Part shown: in pieces, positions 17,249 to 25,692 of the stretch
Layout: every line of letters starts with the position of its first letter
Position numbering within the stretch: position 1 is the first letter of the stretch
Assembly (NCBI GenBank): GCA_902363735.1
Contig: CABJBA010000001.1
Coordinates: 806,001 to 870,000, forward strand
Source: Clostridiaceae bacterium
GTDB lineage: Bacteria; Bacillota; Clostridia; Lachnospirales; Lachnospiraceae
Direction of reading: 5' to 3'
Length of the DNA stretch: 64,000 nt
Translations under genes and position numbers: made by a program
The notes under the pieces: generated by a model
Seen by the model: the letters and a program-made list of their open reading frames with translations, nothing else
Told to the model about the DNA's origin: nothing
Database searches by the model: none

Positions 17249-18634
17249 TTATTCCTTTGAAAGGTATTCATGAATTCCTCTTGCTCCTGAACGTCCGGCT
17301 TCCATAGCCAGAATAACAGTTGCAGCACCTGTTACAGCATCGCCTCCGGCAAACACACCTTCACGGCTTGTCTGTCCATTGGATTCATCAGCAACGATGC
17401 ATTTGCGCTTATTGATATCCAGACCTTTTGTGGTATTGGAAATCAGCGGGTTGGGGGAAGTTCCCAGAGACATGATCACCGTATCCACATCAATGACAAA
17501 TTCAGAGTCTTCTACTTCTACAGGTCTTCTTCTTCCGGAAGCATCAGCCTCTCCAAGTTCCATTCTGACACATTTCATTCCGTTTACCCAGCCTTTTTCA
17601 TCGGTGAGAATTTCCACCGGGTTAGTTAACAGATTGAAAATAATTCCTTCTTCCTTTGCGTGATGGACTTCTTCCGTTCTGGCAGGCAGCTCTGCCTCAC
17701 TTCTTCTGTATACTACATGAACGGTAGCACCAAGGCGGAGAGCAGTTCTGGCCGCATCCATGGCAACGTTTCCGCCGCCTACGACAGCTACTCTGTTTCC
17801 TGCAGCAATAGGAGTATCATAATCGGAACGGAATGCTTTCATTAAATTACTTCTGGTTAAATACTCATTAGCAGAAAATACTCCGTTGGCATTTTCCCCG
17901 GGAATTCCCATAAACATGGGAAGGCCTGCTCCTGAGCCAATAAATACAGCCTGGAAACCCTCTTCGTCAAAAAGTTCGTCAATGGTTACTGACTTTCCTA
18001 CGATAACGTTGGTTTCAATTTTAACTCCAAGCTTTCTCACGTTGTCAATTTCTGTTTTAACTACTTTTTCCTTTGGAAGACGGAACTCCGGAATTCCATA
18101 GGTCAATACGCCGCCTGGTTCGTGAAGAGCTTCAAATATAGTAACTTCATAGCCTATCTTAGCCAGATCTCCGGCACAGGTCAGACCTGCAGGGCCGGAA
18201 CCGATGACCGCCACTTTCTTTCCGTTAGTTGTTTCCGGAGCAGCAGGCACAATGCCGTGTTCTCTGGACCAGTCTGCCACAAAACGCTCCAGCTTTCCGA
18301 TGGAAACAGGCTCGCCTTTGATTCCTCTGATGCAAACACCTTCACACTGGCTCTCCTGAGGACATACACGTCCGCAGACAGCCGGAAGAGCTGAGGACAG
18401 AGCAATAACTTTTGCTGCCTCTTCATGATTTCCTTCCACTACCTGCTTAATAAATCCAGGAATGTTAATGGATACCGGACAACCTACCACGCACTTAGGG
18501 TTTTTACACTGAATGCAGCGGGTTCCTTCTTCCATTGCTTCTTCTTCACTATATCCAAGACAAACCTCTTCAAAGTTTGTTGCTCTTACTTTTGGGTCTT
18601 GCTCCTTTACAGGTACTTTCTTTAAAACATCCAT
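17249..18634 (-). CDS. nfnB: NfnB: NADPH-binding large subunit of electron-bifurcating ferredoxin:NADP oxidoreductase
   Basis: The 461-residue protein is of the GltD/GltA-like flavoprotein family: an N-terminal Fe-S domain with cysteine clusters (CIQCKNPKCVVGCP and CGRVCP..CEGVC), a FAD site GSGPAGLTCAGDLA near 145 and an NAD(P) site VVGGGNVAMDAARTA near 285. It overlaps the stop of a dihydroorotate-dehydrogenase-electron-transfer-like gene by 1 nt. That pair is the NfnAB arrangement, which couples NADH and reduced ferredoxin oxidation to NADP reduction. A free-standing glutamate synthase small subunit is the usual automated name, but no glutamate synthase large subunit is nearby, so NfnB is preferred. 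Confidence 0.85.
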   Translation of the reverse strand: MDVLKKVPVKEQDPKVRATNFEEVCLGYSEEEAMEEGTRCIQCKNPKCVVGCPVSINIPGFIKQVVEGNHEEAAKVIALSSALPAVCGRVCPQESQCEGVCIRGIKGEPVSIGKLERFVADWSREHGIVPAAPETTNGKKVAVIGSGPAGLTCAGDLAKIGYEVTIFEALHEPGGVLTYGIPEFRLPKEKVVKTEIDNVRKLGVKIETNVIVGKSVTIDELFDEEGFQAVFIGSGAGLPMFMGIPGENANGVFSANEYLTRSNLMKAFRSDYDTPIAAGNRVAVVGGGNVAMDAARTALRLGATVHVVYRRSEAELPARTEEVHHAKEEGIIFNLLTNPVEILTDEKGWVNGMKCVRMELGEADASGRRRPVEVEDSEFVIDVDTVIMSLGTSPNPLISNTTKGLDINKRKCIVADESNGQTSREGVFAGGDAVTGAATVILAMEAGRSGARGIHEYLSKE

Positions 18635-19524
18635 TACTCGTCACCTCCGCACTGTCCGCAGCCGCCATGATGTGTGTCGCCTTCAATCACTTTTAAGACC
18701 TTACGTCCTTCTTCTGATTTATACATCATCTGGCGTTTCATTGCTTCGTCAAAATTAACCAGGTGTCCGTCAAATTCAGGACCATCTACACAGGCAAATT
18801 TCACTTCTCCGCCAACAGTAATACGACAGGCACCGCACATGCCAGTTCCGTCTACCATAACTGGGTTTAAGCTGACAATAGTAGGAAGCTCCAATTCCTT
18901 AGTCAAAAGACATACAAACTTCATCATGATCATAGGGCCAATGGCTACGCACACGTCGTATTTTTTGCCCTGGTTCTGAACCAGATCCTTGATCACTTCT
19001 GTAACCATTCCTTTTCTTTCATAGGAACCGTCGTCAGTTGTTACATATAAATTTCCGGCCTGACTTCTCATCGCATCCTCCAGGATTAATAAATCCTTTG
19101 TTTTGGAACCTACGATTACATCAACTTCAATGCCGTGTTCTTTCATCCACTTTACCTGAGGATAAACAGGGGCTGTGCCCACGCCTCCGGCAACAAATAA
19201 AAATTTCTTTTTCTTTAATTCCTCTATGTCTTCATGAATGAACTCAGACGCATTGCCCAAAGGTCCAACTACATCTGAAAAGCTGTCACCCGTTGTCAAT
19301 GATGCCATTTTTTCCGTACTGGAGCCCACTGTCTGGAATACAATGGTGATACTTCCTTTCTGACGGTCATAATCACAGATGGTCAGGGGAATTCTTTCTC
19401 CTTTTTCATCCATTTTGACAATGACAAATTCGCCAGGCTGGCAGGATTTGGCAATCCGAGGTGCTTCCACATCCATCAGATAGATCTTGTCAGCTAACAG
19501 TTCTGCTTTTAAAATCTTATACAT
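18634..19524 (-). CDS. nfnA: NfnA: FAD and [2Fe-2S] NAD-binding subunit of ferredoxin:NADP oxidoreductase
   Basis: A 296-residue ferredoxin-reductase-type protein: FAD-binding barrel with RIPLTICDYD, NAD-binding region with FVAGGVGTAPVYPQ and GSKTKDLL, and a [2Fe-2S] cysteine set in DGTGMCGACR..FACVDGP. The start is ATG at 19524, 6 nt after AGGAGG. An extra glycine-rich tail (HHGGCGQCGGDE) adds a CxxC not needed for the canonical cluster. It is translationally coupled to nfnB and has its own promoter upstream. The complex is cytosolic and supplies NADPH. Sulfide dehydrogenase activity is an alternative name for the same family. Confidence 0.87.
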   Translation of the reverse strand: MYKILKAELLADKIYLMDVEAPRIAKSCQPGEFVIVKMDEKGERIPLTICDYDRQKGSITIVFQTVGSSTEKMASLTTGDSFSDVVGPLGNASEFIHEDIEELKKKKFLFVAGGVGTAPVYPQVKWMKEHGIEVDVIVGSKTKDLLILEDAMRSQAGNLYVTTDDGSYERKGMVTEVIKDLVQNQGKKYDVCVAIGPMIMMKFVCLLTKELELPTIVSLNPVMVDGTGMCGACRITVGGEVKFACVDGPEFDGHLVNFDEAMKRQMMYKSEEGRKVLKVIEGDTHHGGCGQCGGDE

Positions 19525-19611
19525 CTTTATCCTCCTAATATCTTCATGAATATATCTATTTACATTTCCTGACAGCCTTTTCCAGCAATCAAGCAAAATA
19601 GCACTCCTATC

Positions 19612-19640
19612 ATCTTACCATTTTTCACAGTAGCTGACAA
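19612..19640 (-). promoter_or_regulatory. Promoter of nfnAB
   Basis: TTGTCA (19635-19640) and TAAGAT (19612-19617) on the minus strand are 17 bp apart. Confidence 0.55.
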
Positions 19641-19692
19641 TATTTATTACAAAATATTATTAAATTTTTATCAAACTCAAAAAATGGTCCGG

Positions 19693-20190
19693 TTACAGAG
19701 CTTCCTTCCTCCGGTACATGCGGAAGGTGTAGCACAGATCAAAATACGTCTGTTCCTCGCCTTCTGCCGCCATTTCCCAGGAAGGGTCACGGTCCAGATT
19801 TGGAAAATGGGTGTCAGCACTGTACGTATAATCAATGAAGGTCACATGAGCTATATCACAATGAGGCAGAAACGCTTCATAAATACTTTGCCCTCCTATC
19901 ATGAAGCAATCTTCACTCCTGTACTTTTGAAGTTCCTTTAAAACCTCTCCAGCGCTGTGGCACACCAGAGCGCCCTTAACCTTATAATCAGGATTTCTGG
20001 TCAGTACAATATTGGTTCTTCCGTATAGAGGCTGCTTTCCCGGAAGGCTCTCCAGGGTTTTTCGTCCCATGACGATCACTTTCCCAAGGGTTTCCTCCCG
20101 AAACAGCTTTTTATCCTCAGGAATGGAAACCAAAAGCTGGCCCTGATTGCCGATAGACCAGTTCTTATCCACAGCAACAATGATATTCAT
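19693..20190 (-). CDS. folA: Dihydrofolate reductase
   Basis: The 165-residue enzyme reduces dihydrofolate to tetrahydrofolate with NADPH. It shows the N-terminal MNIIVAVDKNWSIG strand, the Met20-loop region, IPEDKKLF with the acidic active-site residue, VIVMGRKTLESLP, and FMIGGQSIYEAFLP. The start ATG at 20190 overlaps the stop of the upstream ThyX-like gene as ATGA, with GGGGAGG in that gene's end, so the two are coupled. DHFR beside a thymidylate synthase is common because ThyA makes dihydrofolate; here the partner is a diverged ThyX-fold protein. Confidence 0.95.
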   Translation of the reverse strand: MNIIVAVDKNWSIGNQGQLLVSIPEDKKLFREETLGKVIVMGRKTLESLPGKQPLYGRTNIVLTRNPDYKVKGALVCHSAGEVLKELQKYRSEDCFMIGGQSIYEAFLPHCDIAHVTFIDYTYSADTHFPNLDRDPSWEMAAEGEEQTYFDLCYTFRMYRRKEAL

Positions 20191-20813
20191 GAATCTTCCT
20201 CCCCAAGGATCAGCTCTTTTCCATAAGGAAGACTTTCTATCCATTGGCAGAAGGTATGCCATTCCACCAGTTTATGGCTTCGCCTTGCAAAATACATGTT
20301 AATCAGGTTTTCGTAGTTTAGGGTGCATGTCCTCATCTGGTTGTAGCTGGAGGGAAGAAGCTGGATCAAATCATACCAGTCTTTTTTATCCTTGGTTTCC
20401 AGGTAACGAAGCCGGATTTTTTCCAGCTCAGACACAATGGTTTTCATAAATAACAGGGCATCTTCCGTCATGTGGTCATGGCTGAAATCCTCCAGTTCAA
20501 AGGGTTTGCTGTGAATCTTATGCATGGTGCTGGTGGAGTTGGCCGTGGTGCCCGCCTTATATGTGTCGTATTCCTTCCACCAGTAAAGGGGAGCCGTAAT
20601 GTCCACAGACACAAAAATCTGGCGGATGTATTTGCGGTGGTCGCTTCCCGCTTTTCTAAGCCGTCTGGCAAGGCCCAGGTCATTGGGACCTAAGATGTAA
20701 TCTCCTTCTTCATCGTAGCTGCTGTCTATCCTATTCCAGCTATTCATGGGATTTCTGGCGCCCCGAATAGCATTCTCTATGTTCATGACACTGGTTCTTT
20801 CACATTTTAGCAT
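20187..20813 (-). CDS. ThyX-fold protein lacking the canonical RHR motif (function unknown)
   Basis: The 208-residue protein resembles flavin-dependent thymidylate synthase in layout: a central TAPLYWWKEYDTYKAGTTAN segment then STSTMHKI lies where ThyX has RHRxxSxNExSxRY, keeping the Asn and second Ser but not the Arg-His-Arg or final Arg-Tyr. The C-terminal CTLNYENLINMYFARRSH is like the ThyX helix that reads N-x-R-x-L then R. Its stop overlaps folA. It has a strong GGGAGG before ATG and its own promoter. It may be an active but diverged thymidylate synthase, a nucleotide-binding homologue or a flavoprotein with a new role. ThyX homology is by eye only. Confidence 0.6.
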   Translation of the reverse strand: MLKCERTSVMNIENAIRGARNPMNSWNRIDSSYDEEGDYILGPNDLGLARRLRKAGSDHRKYIRQIFVSVDITAPLYWWKEYDTYKAGTTANSTSTMHKIHSKPFELEDFSHDHMTEDALLFMKTIVSELEKIRLRYLETKDKKDWYDLIQLLPSSYNQMRTCTLNYENLINMYFARRSHKLVEWHTFCQWIESLPYGKELILGEEDS

Positions 20814-20857
20814 GGTACTACCTCCCTGTTTCCGGTGCTTTTGACTTTGCTTTGTTA

Positions 20858-20886
20858 ATTATAGAACAAAACCTATGGTTCGTCCA
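20858..20886 (-). promoter_or_regulatory. Promoter of the ThyX-like/folA operon
   Basis: TGGACG (20881-20886) and TATAAT (20858-20863) on the minus strand are 17 bp apart, between the end of jetD and the ThyX-like gene. Confidence 0.5.
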
Positions 20887-20905
20887 TTCCTTTATCTGGA
20901 AAAAC

Positions 20906-21712
20906 TTAAAACAAAAAGCATTCCTGTTCAATTCCAATTCCGGTCAGGCAAATCACTTCGGCCAGCTCCTTTAATTTCGGATTTTCGATTTTGTTACGGT
21001 CAATCTGACATCCGCCCAGTTGTATAAGCAGGTCTCCTTTGAGTGCCAATTCATTGGCATACTGATCCAAATAAATATGAGACAAAATTTCTGATTCGGT
21101 CATATTTTCAACAATGATTTCATAATACTTCTTAGCCACTGATGCCACATAACTTTGCAGTCTTGGATCAAAAACTTTAGAGCCTCCCAAATAATATTTG
21201 CTGAATGCTTTTTTGTACACCGCCCCCTCCAGATTGTCAAGTCCAAGAAAACATTTGAAATTCAATTCTCTGGTTTCCCCATTGAATTCCTCTGGCTCCT
21301 TTCCTTTTCCTTCTTCCAGGCTTTTAAGAACATCCACATAATATGCCCGAATCCATGATTTATGAACCTTACTTATTTGTTCTTCTATGGCTTTTTTTAG
21401 TTCCTTGATACGGTCTGATTTGGGAATCTTATCTGCTATATTGTAAAATTCCTTTGTATTGTCCAGAGAAAACGTTACCGTATAAATATCTGACCTTCCA
21501 GTTGTCCACTTAGGCTCACATTGGATAAGTCCTGCACGCTCTAATTCCTCAGCCTGTATTAATAATTTATGTTTTTTAATAGAATCCAGGTGTTCCTGCT
21601 GAATGGAAAAACTTCTATTCCCTTTTGCATTCTCACGCCAATTTACTTTGCTGTCTTCTATTTTATTAATAATCAGATCAATCAGCGTCTGCATAAACTG
21701 CCTCATTCTCAT
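20906..21712 (-). CDS. jetD: JetD of a Wadjet system, apparently lacking the C-terminal Toprim nuclease domain
   Basis: The 268-residue protein follows JetC with a 35-nt overlap, the JetD position. Its N-terminal half (TLIDLIINKIEDSKVNW, then a wHTH-like EELERAGLIQCEP) and central FLGLDNLEGAVYKKAFSKYY region fit the JetD arm. Family JetD proteins are about 380-400 residues and end in a DUF2220 Toprim-like domain that cuts the plasmid. Here the frame stops at 20906 after GIGIEQECFLF, and only 92 bp remain before the next gene, so the domain has no room. Loss by deletion is likely; a naturally short variant is possible. AAGGA lies 5 nt before the ATG at 21712; ATG at 21694 is an alternative. 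Confidence 0.75.
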   Translation of the reverse strand: MRMRQFMQTLIDLIINKIEDSKVNWRENAKGNRSFSIQQEHLDSIKKHKLLIQAEELERAGLIQCEPKWTTGRSDIYTVTFSLDNTKEFYNIADKIPKSDRIKELKKAIEEQISKVHKSWIRAYYVDVLKSLEEGKGKEPEEFNGETRELNFKCFLGLDNLEGAVYKKAFSKYYLGGSKVFDPRLQSYVASVAKKYYEIIVENMTESEILSHIYLDQYANELALKGDLLIQLGGCQIDRNKIENPKLKELAEVICLTGIGIEQECFLF

Positions 21713-24700
21713 CCAGTTCCTTCATCAGTTCCGAAAAGCTTTCCCGTTCAAACTCCTGAATGGATATGGACTTTTTATTGGGGTTTGCAAAGACAAAGGT
21801 CTTATCTACATTTTCCACATAATTCTGAATCTTATCATTGGTGGCACTGATAATGGCCTGAAAGCCCAGCCCCCTGATCAGCTCAATGCAGCTTGCTACC
21901 TTCTCCCCATCCATCTTTGAAAATGCCTCATCAAGTACTACAAGGCGAAGGGTTGGATTTCTTTGTATCTTAGGGGATAAACTGATGCGGTAAGCCTGAG
22001 CAAAACTGGCTAATAAGGCCACATAAAGTGGGTTCTGCCCCTCTCCCCCCGAGTTTTTCTTAATCATTTTACTCAGGCGGATTTTAATGATTTCATCATC
22101 ATTATGAATAATCTGCTGCATGTCAAAGGACAGATAAGTACGGTAATCCGCGTACTTATCCATATTCCTTTTAGCTTCCTCCATCTGCTCCGGCGTGGCA
22201 TTGTCAGGAGGAATAAAAATGTTGATTAAATCATTAATGATTTCTCCATATTGATTCTCATGTTCCATGGTAAATAAATTCATCTGACTATCCAAAGAAT
22301 CTCTTAAAAAGGCAGGATTTACCTCCAGGGAATCATCCATGAACATGTCGTAATACCGGCCGTCAGGTCCCTTGTTCTTTCCAATGACAAACTGGTATTT
22401 GTCCTTTCCAAAGTCCAGCCTGCTGATGATCTTATTCAGCTCATCCTTTCTCAAAAGGGCGTCTCTTATGGCACTGCGGATTTTAAACATGAAGTCATTT
22501 TTAAAATGATGGACAGCAGATTTAGCCTGGTCAGCGGCCATAGCCTTATATTCCTCCAGGCTGCCGCACTCCATAACTTCAAGAAGACGTTGGTATTCCA
22601 CATTATCTGATGCTGTTAAGGAAAAGTTCCTGTTCGGGTACTTTCTGGCATAGTCTCCTCTGGCAGCAACAAGGACCTGGTAAGCCTGATCCCGGTCTTC
22701 TTCTGCTTCCCGGGATTTTCCAAAGAAGTCATTTTTCAGCTGGTCATACCGGCTGTTTTCTCTTCCCTCCAACAGCTCATTTAACTGATGCTCCAATTCC
22801 TCTTGAACTTCAAATTCCCGTTCTTTTAAAACCAGCTCTTCATGCTGTCTTAAAGAGTCCTTATGAAAGCCTTCAATTCTGCCGTTAACGCCGAAAATCA
22901 ACTGATCCACGGCTCTTTGTTCGTCTCTTTTTCCTTCACAGAGTTTTAATACGGCTTCTCTTTCTTTTACCCATTCCTCCACATCCTGGGCCTTCAGCTT
23001 TTCCATCTTCTGCTCCAGACGGCGGATCTCCTTTTCTTTTTCTCTAAGAGCTGCTATATCCTGCTGCCACTCTAAGTAAACCCCCATATCTTCGTTTAAT
23101 GCCTCTAAGGATAAAATCCTTCGGCACTCATTCAAGTTTTGCTCCTGAGGCTTTTTCTCTTCTTCCAGCAAAGTCAGATTTTGCTCTAAAAGCCGGATTC
23201 TTCGACGAAGGCTGTCTTTTCCGATATAGGCAAATCTGGTATAATTGTCAGGGTTCATATGCTGCAGACGGAAGGTATGATACAGCATACAGTCAGATGT
23301 TACGCCAATACGGCATCGGCGCAGTTCTTTCAAGGTACTGCATTTGACCACTTTACCTAAAAGCAGGTCAATATATGGCTGTAAATAATTCTCTCTCACT
23401 GAAACTTCTTCAGCAAGGCTGTTTTTCACTACTTCGCAGGAATTCTGTCCCACCTTTTCCGTATCCAGAACAGCCACATTAAAATACTGGGTTTTATCCA
23501 GTTCCTCATATACAGTCATAGCGGCTTCTGCGTATGCCGGAGCCACAATCAGAGACAGCTTGTTGTTGCCCAGATAGCCTTCCACGGCATTTCTCCAGGT
23601 TTCATCCTTGATATCCAAAAGATCTGCAAGAACATAGACCTCCACCGCTTTGCCTGTTTCCTCCAAAAGCCGCTGCTGAATGAAGGATCTGGCATGTTCT
23701 AAGTACTTGGGATAGGCTTTATTTCCAGCTTTTAACTGAACCAGTTCCTCTTGGGTCTGACGATCTTTTTTCTGGATTTCCCGGAGAACTCCTTCCGCTT
23801 CCTTCCGGGTTTCTTCTGTCTCTTTCACCATTTCAGCAATGGACTTTTTCAGCCGGTCCAGCTTGTCCCCGTCAATGGTGTTTCTTTCAAATTCCTCAAT
23901 ATCCCATATGGTCTGGTTTGAGGTTGTCTCCTCATTGATCCATGCCTTTAAGTCCTCTGCGGTCTGGTTCCATCTGGCTGAGCTTTTGTTTAAAAGGATA
24001 GACAACTCTTTTGCAGAGTTAATTTGGTTTTTCAAATCTTCATAGCCGGTAGAAGAAATCCTGGAGAGCAGTTCATTACCCTGTATGGTCAAATCTTCAA
24101 TCTGGCCTTCCAGTCCTGTCTTTTGCTTTTCCAGACGAATTAAGTCTTCTTTTGCAAGACCTGATTTATCTGTCAGGGCCTGAATCCTGGTCTGATAATC
24201 CCAAATTTCCATTTTGCGGAAAAAGTATGTATTACATCGGATTTCTTTTTCTTTTTCCTGAACAGAAAAAAACTTTTCCTGTATTTCTTTCAAATATTGG
24301 ATTTCCACAGCCGTGTCTTCTATTTTCTTTCTCATCCGCCCGTACTGCATGACACTTTCCTGCATATCCTCAATGTGAATATCCTGCTCCATACAGATAT
24401 ATTCCTTTACAAAGTCTTCCAGCTTGATGTTCATGCGGAAGGGAATGGCACGTTTAAAAAGAACGGGGAACTTCTCCGAATCCAGGCCGCCTAAGTATAC
24501 ATCGTACAACTGCCGGCGAAACCTCTCATTGTGGGAGGTGGTAAAATAGCCGTCTTTCTCATACATGGTCTGTAAATATGCCGAGACCTCTTCTGTAGTC
24601 ATGGCTCTGGAACCTGTCCGGTATCCATTTTCCCATAAAGGCCCCTTATGCCAGAAGAATTTTCTGGATATTTCATTGGTAGCTGTTTCCACATCAAAGA

Positions 24701-25064
24701 CAATTCCGATGCATTGGTATTGCTGGGTATCCGTCTGTTTCAGCTCCAGCACAATGGTGGTGGAAAAGTTCTGGTTTCTTAAATAAGCAAACTCGTTATT
24801 CTCACCAATGTTTACCATACCCCTTAAATATTCAATAAGGTTCCTGTCTGAATCATCGGCGGCTGCCTTATTAAAAAATCCCCGGCCATCGGTATTGGCA
24901 TAAAGGAGAACCTGCATAGCGTCTATGACTGTAGACTTTCCGCTGCCGGAATGTCCCGTAAAAAAATTAATTTCCTGGTTAAAGGATAAAGTTTTCCGGT
25001 TAATATAGTGCCAGTTATTTAAATGGATCCGGGACAGGGCCTCAAAGTTCTGATTCGTCATCAT
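21678..25064 (-). CDS. jetC: JetC, SMC/MukB-like ATPase of a Wadjet plasmid-defence system
   Basis: The 1128-residue SMC-type ATPase has an N-terminal head with Walker A GHSGSGKS (37-44), two long coiled-coil arms around a hinge-like region near the middle, and a C-terminal head with the signature NSGGEGQ (about 1005) and Walker B LRLVVLDEAFSKMD (about 1045). Wadjet complexes extrude DNA loops and cleave small circular DNA, protecting against plasmid transformation. The start is ATG at 25064, just after GGAAGGAG; the reading frame overlaps jetB by 23 nt. All motor motifs look intact, so the ATPase should be functional even though JetD is short. Confidence 0.92.
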   Translation of the reverse strand: MMTNQNFEALSRIHLNNWHYINRKTLSFNQEINFFTGHSGSGKSTVIDAMQVLLYANTDGRGFFNKAAADDSDRNLIEYLRGMVNIGENNEFAYLRNQNFSTTIVLELKQTDTQQYQCIGIVFDVETATNEISRKFFWHKGPLWENGYRTGSRAMTTEEVSAYLQTMYEKDGYFTTSHNERFRRQLYDVYLGGLDSEKFPVLFKRAIPFRMNIKLEDFVKEYICMEQDIHIEDMQESVMQYGRMRKKIEDTAVEIQYLKEIQEKFFSVQEKEKEIRCNTYFFRKMEIWDYQTRIQALTDKSGLAKEDLIRLEKQKTGLEGQIEDLTIQGNELLSRISSTGYEDLKNQINSAKELSILLNKSSARWNQTAEDLKAWINEETTSNQTIWDIEEFERNTIDGDKLDRLKKSIAEMVKETEETRKEAEGVLREIQKKDRQTQEELVQLKAGNKAYPKYLEHARSFIQQRLLEETGKAVEVYVLADLLDIKDETWRNAVEGYLGNNKLSLIVAPAYAEAAMTVYEELDKTQYFNVAVLDTEKVGQNSCEVVKNSLAEEVSVRENYLQPYIDLLLGKVVKCSTLKELRRCRIGVTSDCMLYHTFRLQHMNPDNYTRFAYIGKDSLRRRIRLLEQNLTLLEEEKKPQEQNLNECRRILSLEALNEDMGVYLEWQQDIAALREKEKEIRRLEQKMEKLKAQDVEEWVKEREAVLKLCEGKRDEQRAVDQLIFGVNGRIEGFHKDSLRQHEELVLKEREFEVQEELEHQLNELLEGRENSRYDQLKNDFFGKSREAEEDRDQAYQVLVAARGDYARKYPNRNFSLTASDNVEYQRLLEVMECGSLEEYKAMAADQAKSAVHHFKNDFMFKIRSAIRDALLRKDELNKIISRLDFGKDKYQFVIGKNKGPDGRYYDMFMDDSLEVNPAFLRDSLDSQMNLFTMEHENQYGEIINDLINIFIPPDNATPEQMEEAKRNMDKYADYRTYLSFDMQQIIHNDDEIIKIRLSKMIKKNSGGEGQNPLYVALLASFAQAYRISLSPKIQRNPTLRLVVLDEAFSKMDGEKVASCIELIRGLGFQAIISATNDKIQNYVENVDKTFVFANPNKKSISIQEFERESFSELMKELDENEAVYADAD

Positions 25065-25692
25065 TATTGTCTCCTTCCCCAAATGATTCCAATAAAGCCC
25101 TTACATCATCTCCCAATAAAACTACATTGATGGAAGGATAAATGATCATGCGGCTTTTCGGATCTAAATCCTCTAATATATCCAGAGGCTCCAAAATCTG
25201 ATATTTTTTTAACAGAGCCAGCGCTCTGCGGATTTCGGTAGGGCTTGGCTGTTTGTGAAATAAACGGTAGCTTCCCAACTTTTCATGGATTTCGCTTAAT
25301 GTTGCATAAACATTGACACTGGAAGATACTTCCGCCATCTGTTCATCGTAAATCAGCTTTAAAACAAGCAGGTAGAGGGTGGCAAGCTTGGGCAGCTTTT
25401 CTCCCACTGTGTCTTCTCCCTGAATATAAATCAGTCCCAGCTGGCTGTTTTCCAGAACTAAAACACCTGCAACAGACAAATAAGTCCTGATAAACTCCAG
25501 ATGCTTGTTGCAGATTTTAAATTCCTGGTTATAGGCAAACCGTCTGGAACGTTTATCATATTTGTACTCCAGTATAAAGGTCTGGCGGAACAGCAGCTTT
25601 AAGCATTCCCTTACCTCTTCTTTTTCATTTTCTTCCAAAGCATCAAAATATGGAATCCGGTCCGTCAAACCGGCGCTTTCTTCATAGGTCAT
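25042..25692 (-). CDS. jetB: JetB (DUF4194-like), MukE-like subunit of Wadjet
   Basis: A 216-residue protein in the position and size of JetB, the MukE-like winged-helix partner of the JetC head. It contains an ARRY-like FAYNQEFKICNKHLEFIRTYL segment and a basic ALALLKKYQILEPLD region typical of wing-type DUF4194 proteins. It overlaps jetA by 4 nt (ATGA) and jetC by 23 nt, so the operon is tightly coupled. AAGGAGG precedes its ATG inside jetA. There is no catalytic motif; it bridges JetA and JetC. Confidence 0.85.
   Translation of the reverse strand: MTYEESAGLTDRIPYFDALEENEKEEVRECLKLLFRQTFILEYKYDKRSRRFAYNQEFKICNKHLEFIRTYLSVAGVLVLENSQLGLIYIQGEDTVGEKLPKLATLYLLVLKLIYDEQMAEVSSSVNVYATLSEIHEKLGSYRLFHKQPSPTEIRRALALLKKYQILEPLDILEDLDPKSRMIIYPSINVVLLGDDVRALLESFGEGDNNDDESEL

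Noticed and set aside
17249..18634. Glutamate synthase small subunit (gltD) as the name of this gene.
   Set aside because: No large subunit is nearby and the coupled gene is NfnA-like; NfnB fits better.
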